Shown here piece by piece: positions 26,607-35,128 of a stretch of DNA of 64,000 nt. The translations under genes were made by a program, and so were the position numbers. Numbering within the stretch: the stretch's first letter is position 1; every line of letters starts with the position of its first letter. Source of the DNA: Pseudomonas sp. NFR16 (GTDB taxonomy: Bacteria; Pseudomonadota; Gammaproteobacteria; Pseudomonadales; Pseudomonadaceae); assembly GCF_900108875.1 (NCBI RefSeq), contig NZ_FNYJ01000001.1, forward strand, positions 1,331,333 through 1,395,332, in the 5' to 3' direction. The notes beneath the pieces were generated by a model. It was not told the DNA's origin and made no database searches. It was given only the letters and a program-made list of their open reading frames with translations.

Positions 26607-26683
26607 TGGTAGGCGCGATTGGACTCGAACCAACGACCCCCACCATGTCAAGGTGGTGCTCTAACCAACTGAGCTACGTGCCT
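26607..26683 (-). tRNA. tRNA-Val (anticodon GAC), copy 1
   Basis: A 77-nt cloverleaf read on the minus strand. Acceptor strands are AGGCACG and CGCGCCT with an encoded CCA; the D arm is GCTCAGTTGGTTAGAGC, the anticodon loop TTGACAT gives GAC, and the T arm is GTTGG-TTCGAGT-CCAAT. One acceptor pair (position 5 with 68) reads as an A-C mismatch, the same in both copies. The gene has its own promoter and terminator. Confidence 0.96.
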
Positions 26684-26696
26684 GCTGTGGGTCGGC

Positions 26697-26724
26697 ATTC
26701 TACGGATATTCAAATGTGTGTCAA
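26697..26724 (-). promoter_or_regulatory. Sigma-70 promoter of tRNA-Val copy 1
   Basis: On the minus strand there is a consensus TTGACA, a 16-bp spacer and TAGAAT, ending about 14 bp before the tRNA. Confidence 0.8.
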
Positions 26725-26868
26725 CGTCTTTTTCGCGCCTTAAGCCTATGAATATGCGAATTTTTTACCGGCTGCCGACGGACAAATGCCGCTGGTCGCC
26801 ATGATGGCACGATGTTCGTGTCACAGATGACCAAGTTCAGGTAAGGACCACGACAAGGAGATCACCTC

Positions 26869-27207
26869 ATGAACAAATCAATCGCGGTACTGGCACTTGG
26901 CTGCGCACTGACCTGCACGTCATTCATGGCCGCCGCAGGCTCGACCGCTCCGGCCATGGGGCCGCCACCTTCGCAGACGGGTGTGGACCCTCGCGTGCAG
27001 GGTCAGGACCCGGCCCGACAAGGCACCGACATGGACACTGGCTCGGGCGTCGGCATTCGCAGCGGCATGGGCACCTCAATGAGCAACGGGACAGGCAACG
27101 ACAACGATGCCGATCTTCCGGGCGGCGACACCACGGGCGGCGGTTCGGCAGGCAGCTCGAAAGGTTCGGGTGGCGGCTCGTCCAGTGCAGGCGGCGCAGG
27201 CGGCTGA
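26869..27207 (+). CDS. Exported Gly/Ser-rich protein, function unknown
   Basis: A 112-residue protein with a clear signal peptide (to about FMAAAGS), then a low-complexity mature region rich in Gly, Ser, Asp and Thr, ending in a Gly-Ser run (about 88-112). No domain is visible. CAAGGAGATCACC is a strong ribosome-binding site, which supports expression. It lies between the two duplicated tRNA-Val genes. Such proteins are common but uncharacterised in Pseudomonas. Confidence 0.7.
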   Translation: MNKSIAVLALGCALTCTSFMAAAGSTAPAMGPPPSQTGVDPRVQGQDPARQGTDMDTGSGVGIRSGMGTSMSNGTGNDNDADLPGGDTTGGGSAGSSKGSGGGSSSAGGAGG

Positions 27208-27409
27208 TCAATCGGAGGGCCGCCTTGGCGGTGCATCATCCGATCAGGGCGCCCCACAGCGCCCATCGTCATAGCCGCACAGTTACTGCCCTGCTGATAT
27301 GGCCCTGCTGTCATGCTGCACCCCATTTCCAGGCTTTGCTATATTCCGCGCCTACCAAGGCTCCGATGCGAACGCTTGGAACGAATGCAGGTTGAAGGAG
27401 AGCAATACC

Positions 27410-27637
27410 GTGGGGATGAAGAAATCGGCGCTGGAACTCAAGCGCGATCTCAATACGATCGCTGGCAACCTCGAGCGTACGGCCGGCGAGATCAGTCGCC
27501 TGGCCGAGCGGGTGAAAGACGTTGACGTAGTAGCCGTGCTGCACCTGATGAACCAGCAGTACAAAGACGCCGATCGGCTCCGCGCTTACGTGGATGAGAT
27601 TAAAGCCGGCCGCATCACTCGCGCCAGGTCCGAATAA
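27410..27637 (+). CDS. Small helical (coiled-coil) protein, function unknown
   Basis: A 75-residue cytosolic protein that is nearly all helix, with heptad-like spacing in LKRDLNTIAGNLERTAGEISRL continuing to RVKDVDVVAVL and DADRLRAYVDEI. I use GTG at 27410 because GAAGGAG ends nine bases before it; an ATG two codons later is possible. I do not recognise the family. The gene sits between the tRNA-Val copies. Confidence 0.65.
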   Translation: MGMKKSALELKRDLNTIAGNLERTAGEISRLAERVKDVDVVAVLHLMNQQYKDADRLRAYVDEIKAGRITRARSE

Positions 27638-27720
27638 CGCCAGAATCGTCCGCCCACGCACCTGAGCTGGCAAGGATCAATGCCGCACGAATCGTCCGCT
27701 GCAGGAGTATGGATTGCAAA

Positions 27721-27756
27721 CAAAAAAGGGTGACCCTTTCGGATCACCCTTTTTCT
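27721..27756 (-). terminator. Terminator of the second tRNA-Val gene
   Basis: The same hairpin as at 26545 with one loop change (CTTTCGG for CTCTCGG), followed on the minus strand by a T-run. Confidence 0.9.
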
Positions 27757-27780
27757 TACCGCCCAGCAGAGCGGATTATC

Positions 27781-27857
27781 TGGTAGGCGCGATTGGACTC
27801 GAACCAACGACCCCCACCATGTCAAGGTGGTGCTCTAACCAACTGAGCTACGTGCCT
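27781..27857 (-). tRNA. tRNA-Val (anticodon GAC), copy 2
   Basis: Identical in its 77 nt to the copy at 26607-26683, including the A-C mismatch in the acceptor stem. It has its own promoter and terminator. Confidence 0.96.
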
Positions 27858-27870
27858 GCTGTGGGTCGGC

Positions 27871-27898
27871 ATTCTACGGATATTGAAATCCGTGTCAA
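27871..27898 (-). promoter_or_regulatory. Sigma-70 promoter of tRNA-Val copy 2
   Basis: On the minus strand there is TTGACA, a 16-bp spacer and TAGAAT, as in copy 1; the spacer here has an inverted CGGAT..ATCCG that copy 1 lacks. Confidence 0.8.
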
Positions 27899-28052
27899 CA
27901 CGAATTCCGGCTAACCTCCTGAATATCCAAAACTTTTAGACACCCGCCGGTTTCTCGTCCGCGCGTGGTGCGCTGATACCTGGCTGGTGGCCGTTTTTCT
28001 TCTCAGGTACGATCGGCAGATTCGTAAAAAATATAGAACGGGAGTTTACAGG

Positions 28053-29336
28053 ATGACGAACACTCCATATCCACAGTCCTATTACGCCGCCTCGGCCAAT
28101 CCCGCCCCTGCCCGCCCGGCGTTGCAAGGCGACGTCCAGACCGACGTATGCATCATCGGCGCTGGCTACACCGGACTGTCCAGCGCCCTGTTTCTCCTGG
28201 AAAATGGATTCAACGTCACCGTGCTGGAAGCTGCGAAGGTCGGCTTCGGTGCCTCGGGTCGCAACGGCGGGCAGATCGTCAACAGCTACAGCCGCGACAT
28301 CGACGTGATCGAACGCACCGTCGGCGGCAAAGAAGCGCAGCTCATGGGGCAAATGGCATTCGAGGGCGCAAGCATCATCCGCGAGCGTGTCTCCCGATAC
28401 GGGATCAAGTGCGACCTCAAGGATGGCGGTGTTTTTGCCGCGCTGACGGCCAAGCAGATGGGCCATCTGGAATCGCAGAAAAAGCTCTGGGAGCGCTACG
28501 GCCACACGCAGCTGGAGCTGATGGACCAGCGCCGCATACGCCAGGTGGTCGCGTGCGATCAGTACCTCGGCGGCATGCTCGACATGAGTGGCGGCCATAT
28601 TCACCCGCTGAACCTGGCGTTGGGCGAAGCCGCAGCGGTCGAGTCGCTGGGTGGCGTCATTCACGAACAATCGGCAGCCGTTCGTATCGAACGCGGCGCC
28701 AACCCTGTGGTGCACACCGCCCAAGGCTCGGTGCGGGCGAAGTTCATCATCGTCGCCGGCAACGCCTATCTGGGCAATCTGGTGCCGGAACTCGCGGCCA
28801 AATCGATGCCCTGCGGGACGCAAGTGATTACCACCGAACCCCTGAGCGAAGAGCTGGCCAGCACTTTGCTGCCGCAGGATTACTGCGTCGAGGACTGCAA
28901 TTATTTGCTCGATTACTATCGACTCTCGGGCGACAAGCGTCTGATCTTCGGCGGCGGCGTGGTGTACGGTGCGCGCGACCCGGCGAACATCGAGGCAATC
29001 ATCCGGCCAAAGATGCTCAAGGCCTTCCCGCAGCTCAAAGACGTGAAGATCGATTACGCCTGGACCGGCAACTTTCTGCTGACGCTGTCGCGCCTGCCTC
29101 AGGTCGGCCGGCTGGGCGACAATATTTACTATTCCCAAGGCTGCAGCGGTCACGGCGTGACCTACACGCACCTGGCGGGCAAGGTGCTGGCCGAGGCGCT
29201 TCGCGGTCAGGCAGAACGTTTTGACGCGTTCGCCGGCCTGCCGCACTACCCGTTCCCCGGCGGACAACTGCTGCGCACACCGCTGACTGCGCTGGGCGCC
29301 TGGTACTACAGCCTGCGGGACAAACTGGGCTTCTGA
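28053..29336 (+). CDS. FAD-dependent amine oxidoreductase, PuuB-like (gamma-glutamylputrescine oxidase type)
   Basis: A 427-residue DAO-superfamily flavoenzyme. The FAD-binding motif is CIIGAGYTGLSSALFLLENG (about 33-52), and the family's FGASGRNGGQIVNSYSRD and C-terminal SQGCSGHGVTYTHLAGK segments match PuuB-type enzymes that oxidise gamma-glutamylated polyamines. I start at 28053 behind a GGGAG box; the frame is open from 27987. No other polyamine gene adjoins it, so the substrate remains a prediction; sarcosine-like or other amines are alternatives. Confidence 0.85.
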   Translation: MTNTPYPQSYYAASANPAPARPALQGDVQTDVCIIGAGYTGLSSALFLLENGFNVTVLEAAKVGFGASGRNGGQIVNSYSRDIDVIERTVGGKEAQLMGQMAFEGASIIRERVSRYGIKCDLKDGGVFAALTAKQMGHLESQKKLWERYGHTQLELMDQRRIRQVVACDQYLGGMLDMSGGHIHPLNLALGEAAAVESLGGVIHEQSAAVRIERGANPVVHTAQGSVRAKFIIVAGNAYLGNLVPELAAKSMPCGTQVITTEPLSEELASTLLPQDYCVEDCNYLLDYYRLSGDKRLIFGGGVVYGARDPANIEAIIRPKMLKAFPQLKDVKIDYAWTGNFLLTLSRLPQVGRLGDNIYYSQGCSGHGVTYTHLAGKVLAEALRGQAERFDAFAGLPHYPFPGGQLLRTPLTALGAWYYSLRDKLGF

Positions 29337-29408
29337 CTGACAGCGTCCGGGCAGCGCACCTTGCCGACAGCGCGCCTCACGCGACGCCGTCGGCAGATGT
29401 CACTCGGC

Positions 29409-30122
29409 TCAATGCGCGTTATTGATCGCCTTGACCGCCTCACCCGCTGCCTGCTCTTGCCCCGCCTGGGCCAGCTCGTTGGCGGACTTCAACCAGCGTT
29501 CCCGATCAACGGGCGCAGGCAGTTGCCGCGGCCCCTGCACCAGCACCGCCCAGTTGTCGGCGCTGTTCCAGTCGGACGTAAACTCCTCAAAACTGACCGT
29601 CAGACGCCCCAACCCGGTGTAAATCAGCACCGTGCGCTTGTTCTGGTTGTACCCCACCAGCACGCCATAGCGTTGCTCTTTCCACCACATCGACCCTTCA
29701 GAGAAGCGCACCATCACTGGATAACCCGCGGCGACCTGGGCCAGCAAATCGGGCAGTTGATGATCGACCGGGTAGACCACGAAGCCGTATTCACGCGCCA
29801 GATCGAGCATGTTGCGCTCCAGCCGATCCTCGCCCCCCGGCAGTTTCAGCGGCTTTTCCAGCAACCCCGGCGTGGTCTGCACGCCATGCACGGTCAGCAT
29901 GCTGGCCAGCGCAAACGGGCCGCTCTGATAATCCTTGCCCCGAAAGAACGGGACCGCATTGATCTCCACCCGGTCCGGCAAACGTTTGTATTGCGCGGGA
30001 TATCCCGGCTTCCAGTCAGTGGAGCTGGAGCAACCGCCAACGGTCAGTAACACCGCGAGCGCCAGCCATTTGCGTTTCCCTGCAGCGACATCCAACCGAG
30101 ACAGTACCGACACGTCGTTCAC
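29409..30122 (-). CDS. C39-peptidase-like lipoprotein lacking the catalytic cysteine
   Basis: A 237-residue protein with a signal and lipobox-like VGGCSSS (Cys at about 31). It resembles peptidase C39-like proteins: AVPFFRGKDYQSGPFALASML stands where active members have a QCGP-type motif. Here the cysteine is serine (one AGC codon), and the usual catalytic His region reads RYGVLVGY with no histidine. It is therefore probably not a peptidase but a binding or scaffold protein in the periplasm. The C-terminus (WLKSANELAQAGQEQAAGEA) is helical. It converges on the amine oxidase gene. Confidence 0.7.
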   Translation of the reverse strand: MNDVSVLSRLDVAAGKRKWLALAVLLTVGGCSSSTDWKPGYPAQYKRLPDRVEINAVPFFRGKDYQSGPFALASMLTVHGVQTTPGLLEKPLKLPGGEDRLERNMLDLAREYGFVVYPVDHQLPDLLAQVAAGYPVMVRFSEGSMWWKEQRYGVLVGYNQNKRTVLIYTGLGRLTVSFEEFTSDWNSADNWAVLVQGPRQLPAPVDRERWLKSANELAQAGQEQAAGEAVKAINNAH

Positions 30123-30332
30123 TCACTCATCTGACACCGGGCAACCCGCGACCCGGCCTGGACGCCGATCATAGAGCCGCGTTGACCCTGGGTATAGCCT
30201 CAATACGCAGTCCGCATGCGCGCATAGAACAAAACGGTCATGGGTTTAATACCATCGGTCAATTTTCAGCAACAACCCACGTACTAGACTGTCGATTACA
30301 GAGAGACGAAGAGCAGAAGACCGGAGGAACCC

Positions 30333-30512
30333 ATGAGCCTCGGAATGACCATTGTGATGTTGATCGCTGCCTGGCTCGCCGTCGCTGGCGCCATGTTGTG
30401 GGGTGTGATGCGGATTTCCCGCCGTCACCATCCCAACCACAGGCAACAGGCAGATACCGCCAAACCCGCCCGCGCGCTAGAGCGCAAGCACCGTCATGCC
30501 ACTGCGCACTGA
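30333..30512 (+). CDS. Small membrane protein of 59 residues, function unknown
   Basis: A short gene with a strong ribosome-binding site (CCGGAGGAACCC before ATG) and its own downstream terminator. The product has one membrane helix (MTIVMLIAAWLAVAGAMLWG, about residues 5-24) and a basic, His-rich cytosolic tail (RISRRHHPNHRQ, then RKHRHATAH). I do not recognise it. The ribosome-binding site, membrane helix and terminator together make it likely to be real. Confidence 0.7.
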   Translation: MSLGMTIVMLIAAWLAVAGAMLWGVMRISRRHHPNHRQQADTAKPARALERKHRHATAH

Positions 30513-30532
30513 CACTCGGCAGAAATAGCGGC

Positions 30533-30573
30533 AAAAAACGGTCGGTGATGGAGTCCCCATCCCGACCGTTTTG
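30533..30573. terminator. Bidirectional terminator between convergent genes
   Basis: AACGGTCGGTGATGG pairs imperfectly with CCCATCCCGACCGTT; an A-run lies on the left and TTTT on the right, so it can serve both the 59-residue gene (+) and terC (-). Confidence 0.8.
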
Positions 30574-30597
30574 CGTTGCATCAGCTGTACCGGATGA

Positions 30598-31368
30598 TCA
30601 GCCCTTCTGCGTCTCAGCCCCGGCCTCGGCCTCCAGGCGTTTCTGACGAGCGCGGCGCACCAGCATGTTCAGGCCCTCGATCAAGGCAGAGAACGCCATG
30701 GCGGTGTACACGTAACCTTTCGGCACGTGGGCGCCGAAGCCTTCGGCGATCAGGGTCATACCGATCATGATCAGGAAGCCCAGGGCCAACATGACGACGG
30801 TCGGGTTATCGTTGATGAACTTCGCCAGCGGTTCCGACGCCACCAGCATCACTACTACAGCAGCAACGACGGCGATGATCATGATCGGCAAGTGTTCGGT
30901 CATGCCGACTGCGGTCACGATGCTGTCGATGGAGAAAACCAGGTCGAGCATCAGGATCTGGCCAATGGCGGCGGCCATTCCCAGGCTGACGGTATTGGAG
31001 ACGGCTTTCTCCTCCTCGCTTTTGATGTCCACGCTGTGATGGATCTCAGTCGTGGCTTTCCAGACGAGGAACAGACCACCGGCAATCAGGATCATGTCCT
31101 TCCACGAAAAGGTCTGCCCGAAGACTTCAATGACCGGCTCGGTCAACTGGACAATCCAGGCCACGGTGCTCAACAGGCCCAGGCGCAGAATCAGCGCCAT
31201 GCTGATGCCGATCCGGCGTGCTCGGGTGCGTTGATGCACCGGTAATTTGTTGGTCAGAATCGAAATGAAGATCAGGTTATCAATGCCCAGCACGATTTCC
31301 ATCACCACCAGCGTCGCCAGCGCGATCCACGCCGTGGGGCTTGCCACCAATTCCAGAAGGTATTCCAT
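30598..31368 (-). CDS. TerC-family integral membrane protein
   Basis: A 256-residue protein with about seven membrane helices and the TerC signature [20 protein letters not shown] (acidic-polar residues within a helix) and its second copy [16 protein letters not shown]. Members are linked to metal-ion, notably manganese, homeostasis, or tellurite resistance; the family is now often called Alx/MntX-like. It is divergent from nhaR, 119 bp apart. No CBS domain is present, so it is the short form. Confidence 0.9.
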   Translation of the reverse strand: MEYLLELVASPTAWIALATLVVMEIVLGIDNLIFISILTNKLPVHQRTRARRIGISMALILRLGLLSTVAWIVQLTEPVIEVFGQTFSWKDMILIAGGLFLVWKATTEIHHSVDIKSEEEKAVSNTVSLGMAAAIGQILMLDLVFSIDSIVTAVGMTEHLPIMIIAVVAAVVVMLVASEPLAKFINDNPTVVMLALGFLIMIGMTLIAEGFGAHVPKGYVYTAMAFSALIEGLNMLVRRARQKRLEAEAGAETQKG

Positions 31369-31458
31369 ATAACGGTTCGTCCAGGTTCAGTTCAAAGAAG
31401 ACAGTCGGCATTCTAGGGACCGAAACACTTCAGCAAAATTCGTATTTTCAAGGTGTAT

Positions 31459-31477
31459 ACTTCGGTTTTTCCGAAGT
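31459..31477. promoter_or_regulatory. Perfect inverted repeat upstream of nhaR
   Basis: ACTTCGG and CCGAAGT are separated by five T residues, ending 10 bases before the nhaR start. The repeat overlaps a -10-like TATACT (31456-31461). It could be an operator or a 5'-leader hairpin that controls access to the start. Confidence 0.45.
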
Positions 31478-31487
31478 GTTCACCAGC

Positions 31488-32384
31488 ATGCTCAACTACC
31501 GCCAATTGCACTATTTCTGGGTCGTCGCCAAGACCGGCAGCATCGTGCGTGCCTGCGAACAGCTGAACCTCACGCCGCAAACCGTCAGCGGGCAGATCAG
31601 CCTTCTGGAGCAGACCTTCGGCGTGGAGTTGTTCAAGCGCGTCGGTCGTCAGTTGGAGCTGACCGAAACCGGGCGCGTCGCCCTGCCCTACGCCGAACAG
31701 ATGTTCCAGCTGGGTGGCGAACTTGAGGCAGTGCTGCGTGCGCAACCGGACGAACAGCAGATTCTGTTTCGGGTGGGCGTGGCGGACGTTGTGCCCAAGT
31801 CCATCGTCTATCGGCTGATCGCGCCGACCATGGCCTTGAGCGAGTCGATCCGCATCAGTTGCCGCGAAGATCAGCTGGAACGGCTGCTGGCGGACCTCGC
31901 GATTCAGCGCCTTGACCTGGTGATTTCCGACAGCCCCATGCCCTCTCATCTGGACATTAAAGGCTACAGCCAGAAACTCGGCGAATGCGGGATCAGCTTT
32001 TTCGCCACGCGAAGTCTGGCGCAGAGCTACGGCCAGGATTTTCCTCTCGGCATGCAGGGCGCGCCCTTGCTGATTCCGGGGCAGCAGACCGTGGTGCGCA
32101 GCCGCCTGATGCGCTGGTTCGCCGAGCAGAACGTGCAGCCGAAAATCGTCGGTGAATTCGACGACAGTGCGCTGATGAAGGCATTCGGTAAATCCGGCAG
32201 CGGGATCTTCATCGCGCCCAGTGTCATTGCCGACGAGGTCATGGAGCAATATGACGTCGAGCTGATCGGCCAGACCGACGCGGTGACTGAGTCGTTCTAC
32301 GCGATCTCGGTCGAGCGCAAGGTCAAGCATCCCGGCATCGTCGCCATCACCGAAGGTGCCCGACGCCAGCTGTTCACCGACTAA
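31488..32384 (+). CDS. nhaR: LysR-type regulator NhaR
   Basis: A 298-residue LysR regulator. The N-terminus MLNYRQLHYFWVVAKTGSIV followed by TPQTVSGQISLLEQ closely fits NhaR, which in E. coli activates the Na+/H+ antiporter gene nhaA and other stress genes in response to sodium. Here its neighbour is terC, not nhaA, so its local target may differ. I start at 31488; the open frame extends back to 31341 within terC. The last bases overlap the MFS gene stop on the other strand. Confidence 0.9.
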   Translation: MLNYRQLHYFWVVAKTGSIVRACEQLNLTPQTVSGQISLLEQTFGVELFKRVGRQLELTETGRVALPYAEQMFQLGGELEAVLRAQPDEQQILFRVGVADVVPKSIVYRLIAPTMALSESIRISCREDQLERLLADLAIQRLDLVISDSPMPSHLDIKGYSQKLGECGISFFATRSLAQSYGQDFPLGMQGAPLLIPGQQTVVRSRLMRWFAEQNVQPKIVGEFDDSALMKAFGKSGSGIFIAPSVIADEVMEQYDVELIGQTDAVTESFYAISVERKVKHPGIVAITEGARRQLFTD

Positions 32385-33538
32385 GCCTCACAACGCCCGG
32401 CGGCCGGTCTTGCGGCCATGAGCAGCAGCGCCAGCAGAATCGACAGCAGAATGATCCCGGCAGCCGCGAACCCCAGGCTGCCCAGGCCCAGTCGGTCAAT
32501 GACCCGCCCGCCAATGATCGCGCCAATGCCGATCCCCAGGTTGGCCCCGGCAATGTTCAGTGAGGCAGCGAACGCAGGCGCCTCGGGCGCGGCCTTCATC
32601 AGCCGCACGTGACTGACCAGAAACAGCGCGGCCTGGGTCACGCCCCATATCGCCAGTGCCAATGCCAGCGCAGGCAGCGAGTGCATGCTCGGCACCACCA
32701 TCACCATGCCACCGATCATGAACGTGCAGAACGTCAGGCTGGCGATCAGTGGATGACGATCAACCAGCCGACCGCCCAGCGAATTGCCCAGCAGGCCGAC
32801 GGCGCCGAACCCCATCAGACACCATCCCACCACCGTGCCGTTGAAACCGGCCAGCCGTTCGAGCATGTCGGCCAGGTAGGTGTAGGCCGTGAACATGCCG
32901 CTGAAAACCAGCACCGACAGCAGCACGTGCCCCTGCATCAGCGGGCTGCGCAGGATGCGGAACTGACTGCGAAAAGAAGCCTGATCCTTGTGCACGCTGC
33001 GTGGCAGGTAAATGAACAACAGCAGCGCCTTGGCAAATGCCACCACCGAGAGAATGGCGAAGGCGCTGCGCCAGCCGAAGGCATCGGAAATCAACGTGCC
33101 CACCGGAATGCCGAAGACTGTGGCGCAGACGATGCCGAACCCGATCTTGGCGATTGCACGACCGGCGTGATCGGGGCCGACGATGTCGACGGCGGTTTCG
33201 CTGGCCAGCGCCCAGAACACAGGCAGGCCAAGGGCAGGAATCAATCGCGCGATGGCCATGACCCAGATATTGGGCGCCATCGCGGCGACGGCGTTGGCGA
33301 CACCGAACATGATCAGCACCGAGATGAACAGGCGCTTGCGCTCGAATCGCGAAAACCAGGCCGTCAGAAACGGGCCGAAGCAGGCGACGGTAAACGCGAA
33401 CAGAGTGACCAGAAGGCCGGCCTGCGGGATCGTCACGGCCAGATCGCGGGAAATCGCCGGGAGCAACCCGACGATGACGAACTCTGTCGTCAGCACAGTG
33501 AAACCGGCGGCCGATAACAGGTAGATGGGAAAGAACAT
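32381..33538 (-). CDS. MFS exporter, AraJ/sugar-efflux type
   Basis: A 385-residue transporter with twelve predicted membrane helices. The N-terminus MFFPIYLLSAAGFTVLTTEFVIVG is typical of the AraJ/YdhP/Cmr-like drug:H+ antiporter group, and RFERKRLFISVLIMFG lies in the cytosolic loop between helices 2 and 3. I start at 33538 after TGGAG; an in-frame ATG at 33643 is upstream. It ends by overlapping nhaR tail to tail by a few bases. Substrate unknown. Confidence 0.88.
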   Translation of the reverse strand: MFFPIYLLSAAGFTVLTTEFVIVGLLPAISRDLAVTIPQAGLLVTLFAFTVACFGPFLTAWFSRFERKRLFISVLIMFGVANAVAAMAPNIWVMAIARLIPALGLPVFWALASETAVDIVGPDHAGRAIAKIGFGIVCATVFGIPVGTLISDAFGWRSAFAILSVVAFAKALLLFIYLPRSVHKDQASFRSQFRILRSPLMQGHVLLSVLVFSGMFTAYTYLADMLERLAGFNGTVVGWCLMGFGAVGLLGNSLGGRLVDRHPLIASLTFCTFMIGGMVMVVPSMHSLPALALALAIWGVTQAALFLVSHVRLMKAAPEAPAFAASLNIAGANLGIGIGAIIGGRVIDRLGLGSLGFAAAGIILLSILLALLLMAARPAAGRCEA

Positions 33539-33727
33539 GAACACTCCAGAACGACGAAACGACCAGTCCTTGCGGAGCGGCCGATCGGGGATGACATACA
33601 GCGGAATGCGGATATTAACAGAGACCGGCGACAGCATCGCCATCGCGCGGCCTGGAAGCAGGACCGCCGCCTGAACAGTCAGACGGCGGCGGGGATCAGG
33701 CGTTCACGCCCGTCCGGGTGTCGGCGA

Positions 33728-34237
33728 TCAGTAAGCGCCCATGTAATCGCGTTTGCCGACTTCAACGCCGTTGTGACGCAGCAGGTCGTACGCCGTGGTC
33801 ACGTGGAAGAAGAATTGCGGCAGCGCGTAGTGAACCAGATAGGTCTGGGTACTCAGGCGCTTCTCTTTGTCGGTGCCGGGGCGCAGCACGATCTCGCGCT
33901 CTTCGTTGCCGTTGATTTGCTCCGGCGTCAGGGTGTCGAGGAACGCCAGCGTCTGGGCGAGCAAGGCCTGCAGATCGGCAAACGTAGTCTGCGCGTCGGC
34001 GAAGGTCGGCTGTTCGACGCCCGCCAGACGAGCGCCGGCGCCCTTGGCGAACTCGACGGCGATCTGGACTTGCCGGGTCAGCGGGAACATGTCCGGGAAC
34101 AGGCGCGCCTGCAGCAGAGCATCAGGCTGGATATTTTTCGCGGTGGCATGGGCTTCGCCTTTGGCCAGCACATTGCCCAGCGCGGAGAGCATTTGTTTGA
34201 TAACCGGAATCGAAGCGGCGTACAGAGAGAGGGTCAT
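33728..34237 (-). CDS. DUF1993-family protein
   Basis: A 169-residue protein that matches the DUF1993 group, helical-bundle proteins related to DinB: a start like MTLSLYAASIPVIKQMLSAL, then LFPDMFPLTRQVQIA and the C-terminal HYALPQFFFHVTTAYDLLRHNG. Several histidines could bind a metal. It is cytosolic and has no assigned function. The start follows AGGA. It is divergent from the YceH gene. Confidence 0.88.
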   Translation of the reverse strand: MTLSLYAASIPVIKQMLSALGNVLAKGEAHATAKNIQPDALLQARLFPDMFPLTRQVQIAVEFAKGAGARLAGVEQPTFADAQTTFADLQALLAQTLAFLDTLTPEQINGNEEREIVLRPGTDKEKRLSTQTYLVHYALPQFFFHVTTAYDLLRHNGVEVGKRDYMGAY

Positions 34238-34354
34238 GGCAGTTCCTGAGAAAAGGGAGCGTGTTGAAGCGCATGTCGCGCATGCGAACGCGGCTTGTCT
34301 TTTACCTCATCCAGACCCTACCCTCATAGCCTTTTCAACGCGTGGGGAAACGCC

Positions 34355-35023
34355 ATGTCCGCCGATCTGGATTCCGGCAATAACGCAGACGCAGCCGATG
34401 CGCTGCAACTCGACAGTACCGAAGTGCGCATTCTCGGCTGCCTGATCGAGAAACAGGCGAGCAACCCTGAAACCTATCCCCTGACCCTCAATGCGCTGGT
34501 GCTGGCATGCAATCAGAAAACCAGCCGCGAACCCGTGATGAACCTGACCGCTGGCCAGGTGGGTCAAGGCCTTCGCGCCCTTGAAAGCCTGCAACTGACG
34601 CGACTGGTCATGGGCAGTCGCGCCGATCGCTGGGAACACCGTGTCGACAAAACCCTCGAACTGGTCCCGGCGCAGGTGATTCTGACCGGCCTTCTGCTGC
34701 TGCGCGGCCCGCAGACGGTCAACGAACTGCTGACCCGCAGCCAGCGCATGCACGAATTCGAAGACGGCGAGGCGGTCGTTCATCAACTGGAGCGATTGAT
34801 CGGTCGCGGCTTGGCGCTGTTGATTCCGAAACAGGCCGGTCAGCGCGAGGACCGGTACACCCACGCACTGGGCGATCCGGCCGACATGCAGGCGCTGTTG
34901 GCAGCTCGGCAGCAGTCGCCGGAACGCTCCAGCGGCGGCAGCGTGGCGTTGACGGACCGGGTTGAAGCACTGGAGGCGCGGATTGCCGCACTGGAAGAAC
35001 GGCTGGCAACACTGGAGGGCTGA
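34355..35023 (+). CDS. yceH: YceH/UPF0502 (DUF480) family protein
   Basis: A 222-residue protein made of two winged-helix domains. The DUF480 signature is [20 protein letters not shown] and [21 protein letters not shown], and [22 protein letters not shown] starts the second domain. A short coiled coil ends it ([20 protein letters not shown]). GGGGAAA precedes the ATG at 34355; an upstream in-frame ATG at 34295 is less likely. Function unknown; the fold suggests DNA binding. Confidence 0.92.
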   Translation: MSADLDSGNNADAADALQLDSTEVRILGCLIEKQASNPETYPLTLNALVLACNQKTSREPVMNLTAGQVGQGLRALESLQLTRLVMGSRADRWEHRVDKTLELVPAQVILTGLLLLRGPQTVNELLTRSQRMHEFEDGEAVVHQLERLIGRGLALLIPKQAGQREDRYTHALGDPADMQALLAARQQSPERSSGGSVALTDRVEALEARIAALEERLATLEG

Positions 35024-35128
35024 GGCCGCAGCTAACCTCGGCTCGAAGCGCGCTGGCGAAACAGCGCCATTCAAATCCGCCTGATCACTGGCATGGATCG
35101 GGCTGCGGCTGCGGTCGAGCCAGCGACG

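Larger units (their letters stand above)
26545..27899. repeat. Direct repeat of a tRNA-Val cassette (two about 180-bp copies)
   Basis: The segments 26545-26725 and 27721-27899 are near-identical direct repeats, each carrying terminator, short spacer, tRNA-Val, leader and promoter. They bracket about 1.0 kb with two small genes. Such repeats allow deletion or amplification of the intervening segment by recombination. Confidence 0.85.

Noticed and set aside
26545..27899. Integration site of a mobile element at tRNA-Val
   Set aside because: Both tRNA genes are whole, with their own promoters and terminators, and there is no integrase; a simple cassette duplication explains the repeats.
27936..29267. 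A 443-codon open frame on the minus strand
   Set aside because: It is antisense to the PuuB-like flavoenzyme, which has all its motifs.
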